From positions 1 to 37,512 of IMG/VR virus record IMGVR_UViG_3300008117_000627: a stretch of 37,512 bases of DNA; one strand, 5' to 3'. The translations under genes were made by a program, and so were the position numbers. The notes under the pieces are model-generated. The model was not told where the DNA came from, ran no database searches, and saw only the letters and a program-made list of their open reading frames with translations. Shown here one piece after another: positions 14,762 to 21,909 of this stretch. How positions within the stretch are numbered: position 1 is the first letter of the stretch; each line of letters begins with the position of its first letter. Source of the stretch: a virus.

Positions 14762-15576
14762 GTAGAGCATTGTTTATAGGAGATAGTCAAACCTGTGGCT
14801 ATTGGAGTCATCCGACTAAAGTAGGTCCAGGTAGTTACACCTACTGGAACGACAACAACTATGCAGAAATCTACGGAGAAGATAACAACAAATCTGTAGC
14901 AATATATGCAATGGCAGGTGTTTGCAATCGAGTCTACACAGATTGGCTATCTGCTATGTTTGAAAAGTATGATGACATTGACGAAGTGTTTATATGTCTA
15001 GCCCCATTTAATAGGTTTAGGCTGGCCTTTGACGGTGAGCTGTCCGACGAAGTTATACCCATTGACTATTTTACCGAAAAGATGAGTGCTGATAACGGTG
15101 CCATTGATAGGTACTGTGATCAAACTATACAAAATGAAAAAATACAATTATTTCAGAAGTCACTCGATAACGACTATGGTAATTTCCCTGGAATAGACAT
15201 TGACATGCGCAAAGGACTGCGCACACCAAATCTTCGTAAAAACACCTATATGGAAGTGAAGTTATTTTTTGAACTTAACACATTTCTAGAAAAACGTGAT
15301 TTTTTACTAGATGTCTATGTATGGGATCGTATGTGTGCAGAACACGGCGCTAAACTCTATCTTTTTAATTTTACAGAACGATTAAAATTTCCTAGTAATT
15401 TTGAATATTATGGAAAATTAAACAATACTGTGATTGCTTCTAAAACTGTTGAAGCCTATCTTGCTGACAAACTGATAGATCATACAAAATTCTATCTAGA
15501 AGACAACGAACATTATAATCGTGAATATCACAGGTATATCTCAGATAAATATCTGCCCTGGTTAAAATCACAATGA
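14758..15576 (+). CDS. SGNH/GDSL-type hydrolase-like protein
   Basis: The 272-residue protein opens with the SGNH block I (LFIGDSQTCG), with Ser at residue 9, then an AMAGVCNR segment in the place of block II and CLAPFNRFR. A C-terminal block V is less clear. SGNH enzymes remove acyl groups from sugars or lipids. There is no signal peptide, so action is in the cytoplasm or on the virion. It overlaps its neighbours by ATGA on both sides and is followed by a second SGNH-like gene. Confidence 0.75.
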   Translation: MSRALFIGDSQTCGYWSHPTKVGPGSYTYWNDNNYAEIYGEDNNKSVAIYAMAGVCNRVYTDWLSAMFEKYDDIDEVFICLAPFNRFRLAFDGELSDEVIPIDYFTEKMSADNGAIDRYCDQTIQNEKIQLFQKSLDNDYGNFPGIDIDMRKGLRTPNLRKNTYMEVKLFFELNTFLEKRDFLLDVYVWDRMCAEHGAKLYLFNFTERLKFPSNFEYYGKLNNTVIASKTVEAYLADKLIDHTKFYLEDNEHYNREYHRYISDKYLPWLKSQ

Positions 15577-16148
15577 AAATATTGATTGCCGGAGACAGTT
15601 TTGCTACAGTATGGCCAAATGCCCAGTTAGGATGGCCTACACTTCTGGCTGCAAAATATAGTGTGGTTAATCTAGCACAGGCAGGTATAGGCGAATACAA
15701 GATCCTAAAACAAATTGAATCTCAGCAAGTTATGAATTTTGACCTAGTAATTGTGAGTCATACCAGTCCCAGTCGACTGCATACCCCGCAACATCCTATA
15801 CATAAACAAGGATTGCACAAAGATTGTGACTTGATTTTAAATGATCTGCTTGATAGATCTTCATTTAGAAATCCCAGTCTCAAAGCTGCACAAGAATATT
15901 TTAAATATCATTACGATGATCAATATCAAATAGACATTTATAATTTAATTAGAAAACAGATTAAACTATTGATCACTGTGCCTTATATCAGCATGAGTCA
16001 TGTTGATATCGCCAAACAACTTGCAATAGAAACTAATCATATTGATTTTAGTAGGCTTTGGTCTAAAGAAAGAGGAAGTATAAATCATTATACCATTGAA
16101 GGTAATTCTAAAATATTTAAAACATTAGAGGACATGATCAGTGAATGA
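15573..16148 (+). CDS. Second SGNH-like hydrolase
   Basis: The 191-residue protein begins MKILIAGDSFATVWP (block I), followed by NLAQAGIGEYKI (block II-like, with the conserved Gly) and VIVSHTSPSR (block III-like). Near the end, NHYTIEGNSKIF could hold the block V His. It is co-translated (ATGA) with the preceding SGNH-like gene but is not a close copy of it; the pair may act together. The substrate is unknown. Confidence 0.7.
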   Translation: MKILIAGDSFATVWPNAQLGWPTLLAAKYSVVNLAQAGIGEYKILKQIESQQVMNFDLVIVSHTSPSRLHTPQHPIHKQGLHKDCDLILNDLLDRSSFRNPSLKAAQEYFKYHYDDQYQIDIYNLIRKQIKLLITVPYISMSHVDIAKQLAIETNHIDFSRLWSKERGSINHYTIEGNSKIFKTLEDMISE

Positions 16149-16338
16149 AATTCTAGTTCCTTGGAAACAAGAACAAACTGGTTTTTGGTGGAATGAAACC
16201 TGTGCTATGGTGTTAGAACACTTTGGCTTGCCGGGCGATCGATACACTAGTCATCCAGAAACTGATCAGATGACATTTCGATTTCATAACGAACACGATG
16301 CAATGATGTGTAAAATATTGTTGAGCGATAGAATATGA
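16141..16338 (+). CDS. Hypothetical protein, 65 residues
   Basis: The gene starts with GTG eight bases before the upstream stop and ends in an ATGA overlap. The protein reads VPWKQEQTGFWWNETCAMVLEHFGLPGDRY and ends with FRFHNEHDAMMCKILLSDR, a compact alpha-beta pattern that I recall from other marine T4-like phages. No function is known. Confidence 0.65.
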   Translation: MNEILVPWKQEQTGFWWNETCAMVLEHFGLPGDRYTSHPETDQMTFRFHNEHDAMMCKILLSDRI

Positions 16339-16532
16339 TCAAATACGTCATCGGATTTATTGTTGCTTGTGTGATTTGGATTTTGGTATTGTCTCAAATC
16401 AGTATGCCGGAGTACAAAATATATGATTGTAGTCTATCTGAATGGCATCCTGATATTCCTATTGATGTCAAAGAAGAATGTCGTCGACGTAGACATCAAG
16501 ACTGGAAGAAGCAAAATGAGAACACAATTTAA
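16335..16532 (+). CDS. Small membrane-anchored protein
   Basis: The 65-residue protein has one N-terminal hydrophobic helix (YVIGFIVACVIWILVLSQIS, residues 4-23) and a soluble, basic C-terminal part with two Cys and an RRRR run. It is likely anchored in the inner membrane. The start overlaps the preceding stop (ATGA). No function is known. Confidence 0.7.
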   Translation: MIKYVIGFIVACVIWILVLSQISMPEYKIYDCSLSEWHPDIPIDVKEECRRRRHQDWKKQNENTI

Positions 16533-16545
16533 TTAGGAGTTGAAA

Positions 16546-16731
16546 TTGAAAAGTTGGACACTTAACCTAGAAGAAACTGACGATGGTAGTGGGGATGCCA
16601 TATTAACTTTTCCACCGGAACTGCTAGAACAGGCAGGTTGGAAAGAAGGAGACACATTGAAATGGATAGATCAAAAAGACGGTAGTTGGCTTTTGAAAAA
16701 GGTTGACGCACCTGTGGAAAATAGTGTATAA
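16546..16731 (+). CDS. AbrB/MazE-like small protein
   Basis: Two in-frame TTG codons are possible starts (16540 and 16546). I chose 16546 because the AGGAG at 16535-16539 is then 6 bases away instead of touching the codon. The 61-residue protein has ILTFPPELLEQAGWKEGDTL and WLLKK, the swapped-hairpin pattern of AbrB and MazE-type DNA-binding proteins. No toxin gene is next to it, so a phage transcription factor is more likely than an antitoxin. Confidence 0.65.
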   Translation: MKSWTLNLEETDDGSGDAILTFPPELLEQAGWKEGDTLKWIDQKDGSWLLKKVDAPVENSV

Positions 16732-16732
16732 T
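16703..16732 (+). promoter_or_regulatory. Strong candidate promoter for queE, leaderless
   Basis: TTGACG (16703-16708), an 18-base spacer and a perfect TATAAT (16727-16732) match consensus at 11 of 12 positions. The -10 box ends 5 bases before the queE ATG at 16738, so the RNA should start on or beside the ATG. No Shine-Dalgarno precedes queE. Confidence 0.65.
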
Positions 16733-16737
16733 ATATT

Positions 16738-17592
16738 ATGAGTAAAATTAAAATCGCAGAGCTGTTTTACAGCATACAAGGTGAAGGCAGGTACATGGGG
16801 GTACCTAGTGTGTTTCTACGTACATTTGGATGTAACTTTAAATGTGCAGGATTTGGTATGCCTCGCGGCGAACTAAGCAAAGAAGTTGAATCTATCTCTG
16901 AACGCATCACTGAATTTAAAGTCTATGAAGAACTTCCGTTAGTTAGTACTGGTTGTGATAGTTATGCATCATGGGACCCACGCTTTAAGGATCTTAGTCC
17001 AATGCTTACTAGCGATGCTATTGCAGAACGTATTGAAGAGATACTGCCCCACAACAAATGGAAGGATGAACATCTTGTTATCACAGGCGGTGAACCTTTG
17101 CTAGGGTGGCAACGTGCTTATCCAGACTTGCTACGTCATCCTAAAATGGCAGGCCTAAAAGAAATTACATTTGAAACAAACGGTACTCAAAAGCTAACAG
17201 AAGAGTTTAAAGAATATCTAGTAGAATGGCAAATGCCTAATATGGATTTTGCTAGAGAAGTTACATTTAGTGTAAGTGCTAAACTTCCATGCAGTGGTGA
17301 GAAGTGGGAAGAAGCAATTCTACCAGAAGTAGTTTGTGAATACGAACAAGTTGGCACAGCATACTTAAAATTTGTTATTGCTACAGAACAAGACTTTGCC
17401 GACGCAGAGTGCGCTATTGCCGCTTATCGTAAAGCAGGATTTAAAGGACACGTTTATCTAATGCCAGTGGGAGGGGTAGAAAGCGTTTACGCACTAAACA
17501 ATAAAAATGTAGCATTATTAGCAATGAAGAATGGTCTACGCTACAGTGATAGATTGCAGGTGCCGTTGTTTAAAAATGAGTGGGGTACTTAA
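16738..17592 (+). CDS. queE: QueE, 7-carboxy-7-deazaguanine synthase with split cysteine motif
   Basis: The 284-residue radical SAM protein begins IKIAELFYSIQGEG and VFLRTFGCNFKC, the QueE N-terminus, and has ITGGEPLLGW (Gly117-Pro120). QueE turns 6-carboxytetrahydropterin into 7-carboxy-7-deazaguanine on the way to preQ0. The usual CxxxCxxC iron-sulfur motif is split: Cys32 and Cys36 are followed by about 36 inserted residues before Cys73 in TGCDSYASW, which aligns with the normal WCDT.YA. It probably feeds the DpdA-like enzyme. The ATG is preceded by a promoter rather than a ribosome binding site. Confidence 0.88.
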   Translation: MSKIKIAELFYSIQGEGRYMGVPSVFLRTFGCNFKCAGFGMPRGELSKEVESISERITEFKVYEELPLVSTGCDSYASWDPRFKDLSPMLTSDAIAERIEEILPHNKWKDEHLVITGGEPLLGWQRAYPDLLRHPKMAGLKEITFETNGTQKLTEEFKEYLVEWQMPNMDFAREVTFSVSAKLPCSGEKWEEAILPEVVCEYEQVGTAYLKFVIATEQDFADAECAIAAYRKAGFKGHVYLMPVGGVESVYALNNKNVALLAMKNGLRYSDRLQVPLFKNEWGT

Positions 17593-18032
17593 TGAAACGA
17601 TTTATAGAAAAATTATTTGGCATTGATAAACTCAAAGCAGAAACTGAAGCCGCAGTAAAGCTGGCAGAAGAATCCACAAAGATCGCTAAAGATGCAGTTG
17701 CGTCTGCAGAACGTGCCAAAGAAGCAGAAGAAACTGCCAAACTAAGTCCAAAAGATCGCGCCACTAAATTAAAAGAACCCTGGGTAGGTGTGCTTAACAC
17801 GCACGTTAACAAAGACAACATTCGTAATGGCTTTTTTGAACTTGACTGGAACGAGCAATTTGTGTTAAAATTAAAGCAAGAAGGATACGGATTTGATGGC
17901 GACAAAGATGAAGAAATTGTAGATCGTTGGTTCCGTGAACTCTGCGCTAATGTAGTAGTTGACGGAGATTTTGGAGGTGCTGTTAACACTGGCGTTATTG
18001 ATATTAATTCTGTTAGAAAAAACAATCTATGA
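17592..18032 (+). CDS. Coiled-coil conserved phage protein
   Basis: The ATG overlaps the queE stop (TAATG), giving 146 residues; an in-frame GTG four codons upstream is unlikely. Residues 10-55 form a charged, Ala-rich coiled coil. The C-terminal domain has EPWVGVLNTHVNKDNIRNG, FFELDWNEQFVLKLKQEGY and EEIVDRWFRELC. I recall this domain from many marine T4-like phages, with no assigned function. It overlaps the RNase H gene by ATGA. Confidence 0.75.
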   Translation: MKRFIEKLFGIDKLKAETEAAVKLAEESTKIAKDAVASAERAKEAEETAKLSPKDRATKLKEPWVGVLNTHVNKDNIRNGFFELDWNEQFVLKLKQEGYGFDGDKDEEIVDRWFRELCANVVVDGDFGGAVNTGVIDINSVRKNNL

Positions 18033-19015
18033 CATATATTTTAGTTGATACTGCAAACACTTTCTTTCGTGCAAGGCACGTTATCAACGGTGATGCTGAC
18101 ATTAAGTTAGGCATGGCATTTCATATTACTCTTAATAGCATTAAAAAAGCATGGCAAGACTTCGGCGGCACACACGTGGTATTCTTCTTAGAAGGTAGAA
18201 GCTGGCGTAAAGATTTTTATAAGCCGTATAAAGCCCAACGTACTGCTGCTCGTGCGGCACATACAGAGCGAGAAGCAGAAGAAGAACGTGTGTTTTGGGA
18301 AGCGTTCGATACATTTAAAGATTTTGTAACTGAAAAAACAAACTGTTCAGTATTGCAACATCCTAGACTAGAAGCCGATGATTTGATTGCAGGCTGGATT
18401 CAGAGTCATCCTGACGATAATCATGTAATCATTTCGACAGACACAGATTTTGTACAACTAATTGCACCAAACGTGAAACAATACAATGGCGTCACCGAAA
18501 TCACTATCACGCACGAAGGCTACTTTGATAAAAAGAATAAGCCCATCATTGATAAAAAAACTCAAGAAGTCAAAGCGGCTCCGGACCCACAATGGCTACT
18601 TTTTGAAAAGTGTATGCGAGGTGATACCTCAGACAACGTATTCAGTGCATATCCGGGAGTACGTGAAAAAGGCACAAAGAATAAGGTTGGTCTCCGTGAG
18701 GCCTACGGTGACCGAGACACAAAAGGCTACTCGTGGAACAATCTCATGCTTCAGCGTTGGTCCGACCACAACGGCGAAGAACATCGTGTGCTCGAAGACT
18801 ATGAACGCAATCGACAGCTGATTGATCTTACAGCACAACCTAATGACATTAGACAGATCATGTCTGAAACTATTGCAACAGCAACACAGGCAAATAAAAA
18901 TGTCAGCCAGGTAGGAATTAGATTAATGAAATTTTGCAATCTGTATGATCTTAAGAAGATTGCAGATCAGGCACAGGCTTATGCTGAGCCACTTAATGCG
19001 AGGTATACACTATGA
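18029..19015 (+). CDS. rnh: RNase H / 5'-3' exonuclease (T4 Rnh, FEN family)
   Basis: The 328-residue protein is close to T4 RNase H (305). It has the N-terminal metal-site Asp (ILVDTANTFFRA, Asp7), LEADDLIAGW (Glu115, Asp117, Asp118), STDTDF (Asp138, Asp140) and RGDTSDNV (Asp199, Asp202), the acidic clusters of the FEN-1 family. In T4 this enzyme removes RNA primers from lagging-strand fragments. It is linked by ATGA overlaps to both neighbours and belongs with the polymerase and clamp functionally. Confidence 0.92.
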   Translation: MTYILVDTANTFFRARHVINGDADIKLGMAFHITLNSIKKAWQDFGGTHVVFFLEGRSWRKDFYKPYKAQRTAARAAHTEREAEEERVFWEAFDTFKDFVTEKTNCSVLQHPRLEADDLIAGWIQSHPDDNHVIISTDTDFVQLIAPNVKQYNGVTEITITHEGYFDKKNKPIIDKKTQEVKAAPDPQWLLFEKCMRGDTSDNVFSAYPGVREKGTKNKVGLREAYGDRDTKGYSWNNLMLQRWSDHNGEEHRVLEDYERNRQLIDLTAQPNDIRQIMSETIATATQANKNVSQVGIRLMKFCNLYDLKKIADQAQAYAEPLNARYTL

Positions 19016-19488
19016 CCGATTTACATGCTAAACCAATTATCGAAAACAAATTCTGGATTGTTGAAAAAGATGGCGCAAAGTTTGCCACACTGAGAAAGAA
19101 CGAAGACAATCGTTTTATTCTCAGCAACGAACTAGGCATTAAAATTTATGACACTAAAGAAAGTCTAACTCGACAATTTGGTAAAGATTTCTTTGTTGCT
19201 AAGATTGTCAAAGAAGCAGACAATGCCTTGCCGAATGAAGTTCACGGCTACTCGACAAGTACCGAACCACACAATGCTATGTTTGACATCAAACGTAAAC
19301 TACCATTATTTACAAAAAGCAGCGATTCAAAAAGTTTGTATTGTGCAGGTTATTATGTAATTAAGTTTGACAAAGGGTGGGTCAAGAGTTTTTGTCCTAA
19401 GTTGATTACCTTGCAAAGATACACCTATCAAGGTCCCTTTAGAACTGAACTAGAAATGCGGCAGGTGCTGGCAAATGTTGCAAAATAA
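19012..19488 (+). CDS. Conserved T4-like phage protein, unknown function
   Basis: The 158-residue protein follows rnh with an ATGA overlap. Its C-terminal block AGYYVIKFDKGWVKSFCPKL followed by TLQRYTYQGPFRTELEMRQ is strongly reminiscent of proteins in marine T4-like phages. The N-terminal half has a PIIENKFWIVEKDGAKFATL beta segment. No catalytic motif is visible. It overlaps the following coiled-coil gene. Confidence 0.75.
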   Translation: MTDLHAKPIIENKFWIVEKDGAKFATLRKNEDNRFILSNELGIKIYDTKESLTRQFGKDFFVAKIVKEADNALPNEVHGYSTSTEPHNAMFDIKRKLPLFTKSSDSKSLYCAGYYVIKFDKGWVKSFCPKLITLQRYTYQGPFRTELEMRQVLANVAK

Positions 19489-19729
19489 CTTACCCACAAA
19501 TCTACCTGGTGTTGAACGATTGCTGGCCAGAGTAGCTGCTGCTGAACGCAGCCAACAAAAAGATATTAGGATATCAATACAAGAAGCCAAAGACCTAACT
19601 GCTGAATTAGCAGTATTAACATCTAAATTAGGTCGCACCGTTCAAGAAATACACGCTATGTTAGCGGAAATACGTGAATCAACTACCAAAATTGACGTTA
19701 AGTTCGATGGAGGTGGGTTCGGTTCTTGA
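19475..19729 (+). CDS. Coiled-coil protein, 84 residues
   Basis: The gene starts 14 bases inside its upstream neighbour. The protein is nearly all helix from residue 12 to 70 (VERLLARVAAAERSQQKDIR, then ELAVLTSKLGRTVQEIHAML) and ends in KFDGGGFGS. Gly-rich tips after a helix occur in small structural or assembly proteins. The family is not recognised. Confidence 0.65.
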   Translation: MLQNNLPTNLPGVERLLARVAAAERSQQKDIRISIQEAKDLTAELAVLTSKLGRTVQEIHAMLAEIRESTTKIDVKFDGGGFGS

Positions 19730-19735
19730 TAAATA
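19728..19735 (+). promoter_or_regulatory. T4-type late promoter motif
   Basis: GATAAATA matches the T4 late -10 motif TATAAATA at 7 of 8 positions. It sits in a 36-base gap before the gene at 19766. RNA would start near 19741. The same motif is found on the other strand before a fibre gene (33807-33814). Confidence 0.5.
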
Positions 19736-19736
19736 T

Positions 19737-19763
19737 ATACGTGGTTAATTAGGAAACACGTAT
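19737..19763 (+). promoter_or_regulatory. Hairpin enclosing a ribosome binding site
   Basis: ATACGTG (19737-19743) pairs perfectly with CACGTAT (19757-19763). The 13-base loop holds the AGGA ribosome binding site (19751-19754) and the ATG follows 2 bases after the stem. Read-through RNA should fold here; RNA started at the late motif upstream would lack most of the 5' arm. Confidence 0.5.
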
Positions 19764-19765
19764 TA

Positions 19766-20050
19766 ATGAGCAGACCAAAACCCAAAGTTATACTTGAACA
19801 TGCCAATAAGGACACTTTTAAGATTGAACAAATTCTTGAAAGCGATGCCATCTGGGCTGTGTTTTATAAAGGTGAGCCATTCAATCTAAAGAGTGGTAGT
19901 CTGGTGGCTAGTTACCCCGGTCCTAAATACAAGAAAGTTTCATTTAGTAATCCCGGTCATGCGCACAATCTTGCAAAAAAACTTAATCGACTTTTCAAGA
20001 CTCAAGACTTTGCAGTTTATAAACTCAGTCAAGGCGAAAAGATAGAGTAA
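19766..20050 (+). CDS. Conserved marine T4-like phage protein, 94 residues
   Basis: This protein begins MSRPKPKVILEHANKDTF and contains DAIWAVFYKGEPFNLKSGS and NPGHAHNLAKKLNRLFKTQDF. I recall nearly the same pattern across marine T4-like phages, where it is a conserved hypothetical. A role near tail or head proteins is possible, as it has its own late-type promoter motif among early genes. The upstream hairpin suggests timed translation. Confidence 0.75.
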   Translation: MSRPKPKVILEHANKDTFKIEQILESDAIWAVFYKGEPFNLKSGSLVASYPGPKYKKVSFSNPGHAHNLAKKLNRLFKTQDFAVYKLSQGEKIE

Positions 20051-20053
20051 TAT

Positions 20054-20452
20054 ATGGACCGCAAGGATACCTATACTTCGGTATTCCTCAAAGCTGCTGG
20101 ACAGCCACATGATGCCGAATATGTTAAAAAATTTCGTGCTGTTTGGTGGTTAAGTACTCGAGGCAAAGATGTTGGTGGCCTACGTATGACTGACCAATGT
20201 CTAGAATTTGTAGAAACCAAATCAGAAATTAAAACTTACAAAATAGAACTTCCAAAAGATCTTACAATAGGACCGCAAGTTCTAGTTTGGATGGATCAAT
20301 ATCTAGATTCGCCCTTCCATTTACAAAAACGATACATTAAAGTATTATCAGAAAAAGCAGCCTTTGAACTGTATCTGTTTGCCGGCGATGTTAGAAAAAT
20401 GGGTGCTGCTAAGGCGTTGAATAAAAGACTAAGCCAAGAATCGTCTCAATAA
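20054..20452 (+). CDS. Conserved marine T4-like phage protein, 132 residues
   Basis: The gene starts 3 bases after its neighbour. The block VKKFRAVWWLSTRGKDVGG, LRMTDQCLEFVE, EIKTYKIELPKDL and VLVWMDQYLDSPFHLQKRY is conserved in marine T4-like phages as far as I recall, as is the end AFELYLFAGDVRKMGAAKA. It looks like a compact globular protein with no membrane segment. The function is unknown. Confidence 0.75.
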   Translation: MDRKDTYTSVFLKAAGQPHDAEYVKKFRAVWWLSTRGKDVGGLRMTDQCLEFVETKSEIKTYKIELPKDLTIGPQVLVWMDQYLDSPFHLQKRYIKVLSEKAAFELYLFAGDVRKMGAAKALNKRLSQESSQ

Positions 20453-20476
20453 ATTATCGTTGAATTAAATATCACT

Positions 20477-20752
20477 ATGTTAAAACTAAACGCTCTTGAC
20501 ATCTTAAATCATAGACAGGTTGATTCAGTGGCTCCGCATTTTGCCAAAATAAAACTGGCCGATGTAGACCTATTTGGATCAGATGTTGAAACTTGGATCA
20601 GATCCAAATTGGTGGGAAGATTCTACATAAAAAGGCAGCCTGGTATTTCACAAGATGGAAAACTCAAGACTGCCACATATGTGGGATTTGAAGATCACAA
20701 AGAGCTGACTTATTTTATGCTAGCATGTCCACATATAAGGAGAAACACATGA
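20477..20752 (+). CDS. Conserved phage protein, 91 residues
   Basis: The protein reads LNALDILNHRQVDSVAPHFA, WIRSKLVGRFYIK, DGKLKTATYVGFEDHKELTY and FMLACPHIRRN. This is a pattern I recall in T4-like marine phages. The 24-base gap before it holds an ATTAAATA, a weak match to the late motif, and no clear ribosome binding site. It overlaps the next gene by ATGA. The function is unknown. Confidence 0.7.
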   Translation: MLKLNALDILNHRQVDSVAPHFAKIKLADVDLFGSDVETWIRSKLVGRFYIKRQPGISQDGKLKTATYVGFEDHKELTYFMLACPHIRRNT

Positions 20753-20967
20753 ACGAAGAAGTAAAAACACCAGAAGCACAGCCAGCCGCAGAAGCACCGC
20801 AGCCGGCAGCACCGGATTTAAATATCAACGACTTGTCCGCACTAAGAAGCATATTAGATGTGGCCAGCCAACGAGGAGCGTTTAAAGCAGCCGAATTAGA
20901 AGCAGTTGGTAAGACTTATAATAAACTAAATGCATTCTTAGAAGCTGTCACGAAAAAGGAACAGTGA
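20749..20967 (+). CDS. Small conserved phage protein, Pro/Ala-rich start
   Basis: I start at the ATG at 20749, which has AAGGAG upstream and overlaps the previous stop; an in-frame ATG eight codons earlier is less likely. The first 25 residues of the 72-residue protein are Pro/Ala/Glu-rich and flexible. The rest is helical (LNINDLSALRSILDVASQRG, then FKAAELEAVGKTYNKLNAFL) and conserved in marine T4-like phages as I recall. The function is unknown. Confidence 0.7.
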   Translation: MNEEVKTPEAQPAAEAPQPAAPDLNINDLSALRSILDVASQRGAFKAAELEAVGKTYNKLNAFLEAVTKKEQ

Positions 20968-21608
20968 TGAAATCATTAAAACATGTAGGAAAAATGAAAA
21001 AGGCAGGCTCTAAGGTTCTAGTAGCTTTTAGAACATTACCCGGCGAATCCAATCAGGCATTGGTTATTCCAGTATCCAGTCTGTCAGACAACTACCATGA
21101 CGATATCATGAAGTTGGTTGAGACTACCGAAGCACAATCTGCATTTGAATTTGGTGAAGTATTATTTACAAGATCATTTTCCGACGGCCGTCCAATGTTG
21201 CAGGCGCTAAAGGCTGATAACAGAATGGCCAAGGTTCCTACAGACGATGTTTTGATGATGCCGTCGCCTGGCAGTGAAATTGCCCTGCATCAACTTAATA
21301 CATTGATTGCGGAACAGAAAAACTGTGCAGTGGATGACTTATGCACGTTTGTTTCGGGTTCTAAGAAAAATACCCCCGAAGTTCAAGAACTTGTAAAGGT
21401 CAAAGACCTTGCTCCTCCATCAACACCTGCAGTAGTACCTCTTAAGGCGGCCGCTAATGAAGTTTTATCTGATAAAGATATTGCTAAAAGCTACCGCAGT
21501 CAAGCTGATTCAATGTACAAAGAAGCTGCAAGACTACGTAAAGAAGCAGACGACTTGGATCCACCGGTAAAGAAAACGGCAAAGGCCAAAGAAATTAACA
21601 GTGCCTAA
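20967..21608 (+). CDS. Conserved marine T4-like phage protein, 213 residues
   Basis: Either the GTG at 20964 or the next codon, ATG at 20967, could start the gene; I chose ATG. Conserved blocks are KVLVAFRTLPGESNQALVIP, FEFGEVLFTRSFSDGRPMLQ, LNTLIAEQKNCAVDDLCTFV and a C-terminal helix SYRSQADSMYKEAARLRKEA. I recall this as one of the most conserved unknown proteins in marine T4-like phages. A Pro-rich linker (about residues 150-160) separates the N-terminal domain from the helical tail. Confidence 0.78.
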   Translation: MKSLKHVGKMKKAGSKVLVAFRTLPGESNQALVIPVSSLSDNYHDDIMKLVETTEAQSAFEFGEVLFTRSFSDGRPMLQALKADNRMAKVPTDDVLMMPSPGSEIALHQLNTLIAEQKNCAVDDLCTFVSGSKKNTPEVQELVKVKDLAPPSTPAVVPLKAAANEVLSDKDIAKSYRSQADSMYKEAARLRKEADDLDPPVKKTAKAKEINSA

Positions 21609-21909
21609 ACCTCTGTTCAAACCGCCCAAACATCTTGTTCAGGAATGGCCGGAAGTCTTTGAAGATCTTTATATGAATACCATGCCGGTTCACTACCTAG
21701 AATCAATTAGGTTGGAATTTGGCAATGGTAGGATATGGGAGATCAATATTGCTGAACAGCTGTCTAACAGTCACAGCGATATAGTTGCCAATAGATTGGT
21801 AGAAACATTTGCTGAATACAAAGATGAAATCAAAAAGATAGATTTCAAAGTAAATGTAGATAAATTAAAGGCAGATATAGGACAAGAAACAAAACGAATA
21901 CTAGATTAA
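21601..21909 (+). CDS. Conserved phage protein, last gene of plus-strand block
   Basis: This 102-residue protein starts with GTG inside the end of its neighbour. It has KPPKHLVQEWPEVFEDLYMN, TMPVHYLESIRLEFGNGRIW and EYKDEIKKIDFKVNVDKLK, conserved in marine T4-like phages as I recall. The function is unknown. Its stop lies inside the 3' end of the convergent minus-strand gene, and no terminator is seen between them. Confidence 0.72.
   Translation: MPKPLFKPPKHLVQEWPEVFEDLYMNTMPVHYLESIRLEFGNGRIWEINIAEQLSNSHSDIVANRLVETFAEYKDEIKKIDFKVNVDKLKADIGQETKRILD

Noticed and set aside
16546-16731. Antitoxin of a toxin-antitoxin pair
   Set aside because: The AbrB/MazE-like protein has no toxin-like neighbour: a membrane protein lies upstream and queE downstream.
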